Shown: one piece after another, positions 59,956-64,000 of the stretch
Layout: every line of letters starts with the position of its first letter
Numbering within the stretch: the first letter of the stretch is position 1
Assembly (NCBI GenBank): GCA_023428245.1
Contig: JAEYYX010000084.1
Span: forward strand, 62,001 to 126,000
DNA from: Pseudomonadota bacterium
Lineage (GTDB): Bacteria; Myxococcota_A; Polyangia; Polyangiales; Polyangiaceae
DNA length: 64,000 bases
Direction: 5' to 3'
Notes under the pieces: generated by a model
Database searches by the model: none
What the model was told of the DNA's origin: nothing
The model's input: the letters and a program-made list of their open reading frames with translations, nothing else
Translations under genes and position numbers: made by a program

Positions 59956-62900
59956 CTACCTTGGACTCGACTTCTTCGAGACGGCCTCGAGAGCTTTCTG
60001 CAGGCTCTCACTGGTGGAGAAAAGGAGCAGATCCTTTGCCTCGGCAATGGTCTCGAACCAGCGCAGGCGGGCAGGTCCGTCACTCGGAAGCGGCCTTGTC
60101 TCGAGAGCCAGAGCGCTCAAGCTCACCTCAAGAGAGCCAACGCCGAGGAAGGCGGCCCGCTGCGCGAGTGCGCTGAGGGCCGAGTACACCGAGGCGCCGC
60201 CCCGACCGAGCGCCCCGACAGCTTCGAGCGCGAGCGTCGGCACGTCGTCATCGTAACCGAGGCGCGCGAACCCTCGCTCGAGCTGAGCTTGCGCCTGCAT
60301 GACGCGCCGAGCGTCCGCTCCCTCCGGCCTGAAATTGGGCGCGAAGATGAGCAGGAGCGCCACCAGCGTCGGCCAGGCGCCTTCAGCCTTCCCCCGGAAA
60401 AGCGCGCCCGCGCCCATTTGCTCCTGCTTCATGGCGCGAAGGACGAGGAAATTTCGTACGCCTTCGGGTAAGGTATCAACGGCCGCGCCCGCGATGAAGC
60501 GCAAAGGATGACTCGAGAGGACGAGCACACGAGGGCCCAGCGCCTCTGAGATCAAGAGCTCGAATTTCGGGCCGCCGGTCGCCGAGAGCGCTCGGCCGAG
60601 CGCAAGAAGAGTCGGAGAGGAAGCGGCGGCGGGGCGGGCGCTTGTCGCGTCGAGCGGGAGCGTGAGGTCGAGAGCTTCCTTGGTCTTTCTGAGGAGCTCT
60701 CCGAGGGCTCGAGGCAGCTCCTTGGGACGGAGGAATGGGTCGAGCTCAGGTGCGAGCGCGAGGGAGCCAGCGGCAGCACCATGTTTGCCCTCTGCTTCTC
60801 CCCGCAAGATGCGGAGGGCGGCGTAGGTCGCCTCTGCTTGCGAGCGCGCGCCCAGCAGATCAGTGGCGAGACCGACCGTCTCGAGGATGCCGAGCTCAAG
60901 GCGACCTGATTCTATCTGCCGTCGCGCTTCCTTGGCGGTGCGATCGACGAGCATACGTCGCGCCTGGGCCTCACCGAGCTCCGCAAGGAGTTCAGCGCGC
61001 GCTCCGAGGACGCGGCTGTCGAGGGGCCAGGCGCGGCCGGCGCGCTCGAGAGTGGCGGCGGCGCGCCCTGGATCGCGGGCGGCTGTCCGGTAGATCTCCG
61101 CGAGCTCAAGGACTGACCAAATCTTGTCGTCCGTGGATTCTGTGCGCGCGATGACCTTCGTCTGAAGCTCTGCGGCGCGCTCCGCGAGTTCGAGCTCGAG
61201 GAAGACAGCCACGAGCTCTCGCATCGCGATCAAGCTCTCGGGACGCAAGCTGAGAATGCTCTCGTAAGCGTCCATCGCTGCTTCGAATTTCTTGAGCTTG
61301 TCGCCGGAGAGACGGGCCACACGGTAAAGCGCGCTGACGCGGGCTTCTTCGCTTTGGCTCGCTTGCGCGAGACGTTTGTAGGAGAGGCAAGCCTCTGCGT
61401 ACTTTGAAATGGCTTCGGCACTGCGAGCATGCGCTCCGAGCACTCGGGGATCACTCGGGTGGGTCTTGAGCGTTTCTCCGAAAAGACGCTCGGCTTCCTC
61501 CGCACGCCCCGCCTTCATCAAGAGCTCACCCGCCTCGAGCGCGAACTCCAGGCGTGCGTGGGGAGACATTGGCTGCTCGAGTCGGCGCAGGAGGAGCCCG
61601 ATCAGTGCCTCATCTTGCCCTTGGTAAAGGTGATGCAGGCGAGTGAAGGCCTCCAGGGAGTCGGGCTCAAGTTCGAGGCAGCGTTCGAAGCGAATTCGTG
61701 CGTTCTCCGGGTCTTGTGCACGCTCAAAGGCGTCTCCGGCGCGGGTGAGCGCAAGCAGGCGATGTTCGTCCGAGTGGCTGGCGTGAGCGAAGGCGTCCGC
61801 TGCCTGGGCCCTTTCGCGCCACATTTCGCCCTCATTCTCGGAGTCCTCCTGGGCATCGATGGCTTCGATGCGAAGCAAACGAGGCGCGAACGCGGAAGGA
61901 GCGGCTTGGACGGCGATCTCGAGATCGGAGAGTGCTTCGTCGGTCTCCCCGCGCGCCAGGGAAAGGCGCGCCAGTTCGGTGCGGAGGAGCGCGACGTCCT
62001 CAGGGTTTTGGTGCCGCGTTGCGAGGACCCGCTCGAGCTCTCGCACGCGGAGCAGGTCTGCTCGATCCCAGGCGTCTGTCGTGAGCGCACGAAGCGCAAA
62101 CAGCGGCAAATGGGCCTTATCTCCAAGCTGTTCGAGGGCGCGGCGAGCAGCGCGGAGGTCGCCGCTCCCGAGCGCAAAAGCCGCTTCGACGAGGAGGTAA
62201 GGCTCGCGGTCGGCGAGCGGAAGTGCTGAAATGAGCTCGGGGAAGAGGGAGCGGATCGTCTGGAGACTACCGGTTTCGAGAGCTCGGTGCTCGATGTCCA
62301 TGTGCACTCCGAGCGTGGCGAGCCCCTCGTGAACCAGGATGTTGCGCCACATCGCGGCGCTGCCTCCGTCGCCTCGTGCCGCGTCATAGTGAATGAGGGC
62401 TTGGAGCGTGTCACGGCGCGCGTCCGGTGAGCCGTCGCTAGGTGCGTGGTCGAGGAGATGGATCGTCGAGGAGGCCGCCTCGCCCAGATGGAGCTCGAGG
62501 TGCCGTTGGAAGGCTCGGAGGAGCGGGCTCTCGGTGACCACGGGAGCCGTGAGCTCAGCGAGAACCTGCCTCGGGTCTCCCTCGAGCCAGGCGGTCCCCG
62601 CGCGGTGCACGACGTCCAAGGAAGTCCCGGAGCCTTGGTCCACGTCTCGCACTCCGATCCGAGTCGAAGCGCGGAGGAGCTGGAAGAGAGGCAGCGCCTG
62701 GGAGCGTGCTGAGACGCGCCCGAGCCACTGAGCTCGCTCGTCAGCGTCGCTCGCAAAAAGGGCTAGCAGAGTGGCGGCGGCGTCTCTGACGGAGGCTCCC
62801 TCCAGCTCGAGAAGCGCTTCGAGAGCTTCTCCTCGGGCAAGAGCAGGCAGGGCGATCCGTTCCAGAAGGAAGGAAAGGAAAAGAGAGGTTTCCTTGGCGA

Positions 62901-64000
62901 GTGAGGACGCGTCGGGGTTCTCGGCGAGCTCACGCAAGAGCGCGGCGGCCTCCACCACGTCGAGATCGAGAGCCGCTTCGAAGAACAGCGGCGTCCGCTC
63001 TTTGATGTCGAGTTGTCGTCCAAGTTCCACGCGCCGATGCGCGAGATCTCGAGATGGTCCCTTTTGGCTCGCGAGGCCCAAGAGTGCGGCGGAGCGCACA
63101 CGGGGGCTTCCTGTCGTCCACGCTTGCTCGAAAGCCGCCTCAGCGCCGGCTGCGTCCCCGCTTGTGGCCCGGCGGAAGCCGAGCAAGAGGGCGAGCTCCG
63201 GATCCGACGTCAGCTCCAAAAGGACGCGGAGGGGTTCGGGATCTTCGTTCGCATTTTGTCTCTGTACCTCGAGGTCGAGGAGCGAAGGAAGGAGCTCGCC
63301 ATGAGCCCCTCTCTCGAGGCGCTGCCACTCCTCCACGGCCCTTCTTCCCTCCGCGCTTGTGAGGCGTCCGAGGTAAGCGCCGAGCGCTGCACGGGCGGAC
63401 TCCACGGGATCTGTTTCGGAAGACGGGGTCTTTGTGAGAGCCTGGACGAGAGCAGGCGAGCGGGCGTTCTGCCGATCTTCGGGCGCGGGGAGCCCCGCCA
63501 TCCGACCGAGCAGGGTTCTCTCTTCAAAGCTGAAGGTGCCGTCGCGGTCAGATCCGAGCGCCAATTTTTGGCCCTCTCGGTCGTCTTCCTCGAGAGAAAG
63601 GTAGGCCAAGAGGCGCAGAGTGAAGGGAGTCGGATCGACGGGCGCCTTTTCCTTGAGGAGGGTACGCGCCTTGGCTCGCTCGGCAGGGTGGGCGCTCAAG
63701 AGCAGCAACCAGACATGGCGGAGCGCCGGAGGGGGCTCGGTTGCACGCCCGAGAAAGCGGCCGAGCCCTTCGATGAATCCCGAGACATTGCCAGAGCGAC
63801 GAGCGCGGAGTGCGCGCAAGAGCTCGATACCTGCGGGGACGTCTCCTTCCGCTTCAGTTCGGTCTGCGATTTCGCGCGCAGTAGGCCAGCTCGACGCGAG
63901 GGCAGGGGGAACCTTGAGCCCTGCGCTGGGCTCTCCAAGCGCGAGGGCGAGGAACAGGCGTTCCGCGTCGATCCACGAATCGTCGAGGGTGCGACTTCCG
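59956..64000 (-). CDS. Very large TPR protein, N-terminus outside the window
   Basis: The frame is open from the stop at 59956 to the window end, at least 1,348 codons; no stop occurs between 63819 and 64000, so the TTG at 63819 is not the true start. The protein is almost entirely alpha-solenoid with many TPR-like pairs (for example ELARLSLARGETDEALSDLE, ARIRFERCLELEPDSLEAFT, AEEAERLFGETLKTHPSDPR), Ala/Leu/Glu-rich. The last about 300 residues differ, with hydrophobic strands and few TPRs (VLVLSSHPLRFIAGAAVD). No enzyme motif is seen. Probably a scaffold; size and composition resemble large TPR proteins of Myxococcota. Confidence 0.8.
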   Translation of the reverse strand, partial: GSRTLDDSWIDAERLFLALALGEPSAGLKVPPALASSWPTAREIADRTEAEGDVPAGIELLRALRARRSGNVSGFIEGLGRFLGRATEPPPALRHVWLLLLSAHPAERAKARTLLKEKAPVDPTPFTLRLLAYLSLEEDDREGQKLALGSDRDGTFSFEERTLLGRMAGLPAPEDRQNARSPALVQALTKTPSSETDPVESARAALGAYLGRLTSAEGRRAVEEWQRLERGAHGELLPSLLDLEVQRQNANEDPEPLRVLLELTSDPELALLLGFRRATSGDAAGAEAAFEQAWTTGSPRVRSAALLGLASQKGPSRDLAHRRVELGRQLDIKERTPLFFEAALDLDVVEAAALLRELAENPDASSLAKETSLFLSFLLERIALPALARGEALEALLELEGASVRDAAATLLALFASDADERAQWLGRVSARSQALPLFQLLRASTRIGVRDVDQGSGTSLDVVHRAGTAWLEGDPRQVLAELTAPVVTESPLLRAFQRHLELHLGEAASSTIHLLDHAPSDGSPDARRDTLQALIHYDAARGDGGSAAMWRNILVHEGLATLGVHMDIEHRALETGSLQTIRSLFPELISALPLADREPYLLVEAAFALGSGDLRAARRALEQLGDKAHLPLFALRALTTDAWDRADLLRVRELERVLATRHQNPEDVALLRTELARLSLARGETDEALSDLEIAVQAAPSAFAPRLLRIEAIDAQEDSENEGEMWRERAQAADAFAHASHSDEHRLLALTRAGDAFERAQDPENARIRFERCLELEPDSLEAFTRLHHLYQGQDEALIGLLLRRLEQPMSPHARLEFALEAGELLMKAGRAEEAERLFGETLKTHPSDPRVLGAHARSAEAISKYAEACLSYKRLAQASQSEEARVSALYRVARLSGDKLKKFEAAMDAYESILSLRPESLIAMRELVAVFLELELAERAAELQTKVIARTESTDDKIWSVLELAEIYRTAARDPGRAAATLERAGRAWPLDSRVLGARAELLAELGEAQARRMLVDRTAKEARRQIESGRLELGILETVGLATDLLGARSQAEATYAALRILRGEAEGKHGAAAGSLALAPELDPFLRPKELPRALGELLRKTKEALDLTLPLDATSARPAAASSPTLLALGRALSATGGPKFELLISEALGPRVLVLSSHPLRFIAGAAVDTLPEGVRNFLVLRAMKQEQMGAGALFRGKAEGAWPTLVALLLIFAPNFRPEGADARRVMQAQAQLERGFARLGYDDDVPTLALEAVGALGRGGASVYSALSALAQRAAFLGVGSLEVSLSALALETRPLPSDGPARLRWFETIAEAKDLLLFSTSESLQKALEAVSKKSSPR

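Overview
The window looks like chromosomal DNA of a GC-rich, Gram-negative, Myxococcota-like bacterium. The evidence is high GC throughout, an outer-membrane assembly pair (TamA/TamB), many lipoproteins, a Hanks-type Ser/Thr kinase, an NtrC-type sigma-54 activator, a Cys-rich fibro-slime lipoprotein and a VWA lipoprotein of the kind common in that phylum. The species cannot be named from the sequence alone. I see no phage, insertion sequence, CRISPR, tRNA or rRNA. Gene order is compact, mostly short operons with 1-20 bp overlaps.

Layout. 1-13.2 kb: the 3' end of a SpoVR-like gene with a TPR lipoprotein, a proline-rich lipoprotein, thiE, holB, a TetR regulator, a VanW-family membrane protein, uvrC, a VWA-domain lipoprotein and an orphan OmpR-type response regulator. 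13.2-23.5 kb: a methyltransferase, then on the minus strand a small lipoprotein gene, tamA and tamB; divergently, a metallophosphatase and rsmE. 23.6-40.2 kb: a complete division and cell-wall (dcw) cluster, mraZ-rsmH-ftsL-ftsI-murE-murF-mraY-murD-ftsW-murG-murC-ftsQ-ftsA-ftsZ. It is preceded by a 10-bp-periodic MraZ operator and lacks murB and ddl.

40.4-48.1 kb (minus strand): a partner-switching operon made of a STAS protein, a REC-PP2C-HATPase protein and a Ser/Thr kinase. Upstream of it lie a lipoprotein and a PAS histidine kinase/NtrC-like regulator pair. 48.4-56.2 kb: a GH1 glycosidase and a HAD phosphatase (convergent), a FliA-like sigma factor behind a sigma-54-like promoter sequence, the fibro-slime lipoprotein, and a lipoprotein-type gamma-glutamyltranspeptidase. 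56.2-64 kb: MoaB, a glycosyltransferase with a DUF971 protein, ribosomal protein bS21, a membrane-anchored Asp-box protein, and a very large TPR protein that runs off the window.

How they fit together. The dcw genes supply lipid II synthesis (MurC-F, MraY, MurG) and the divisome (FtsL, I, W, Q, A, Z), probably as one long operon under MraZ. TamA/TamB handle outer-membrane protein or lipid delivery. The most unusual unit is the partner-switching operon next to ftsZ: its RsbW-like ATPase domain appears to lack the G1 box, and a Hanks kinase is co-encoded that could take over phosphorylation of the STAS protein. A possible target sigma factor (FliA-like) lies about 7.5 kb away. The second unusual item is a fibro-slime protein whose domain is interrupted by a coiled-coil hairpin carrying four CX3C motifs.
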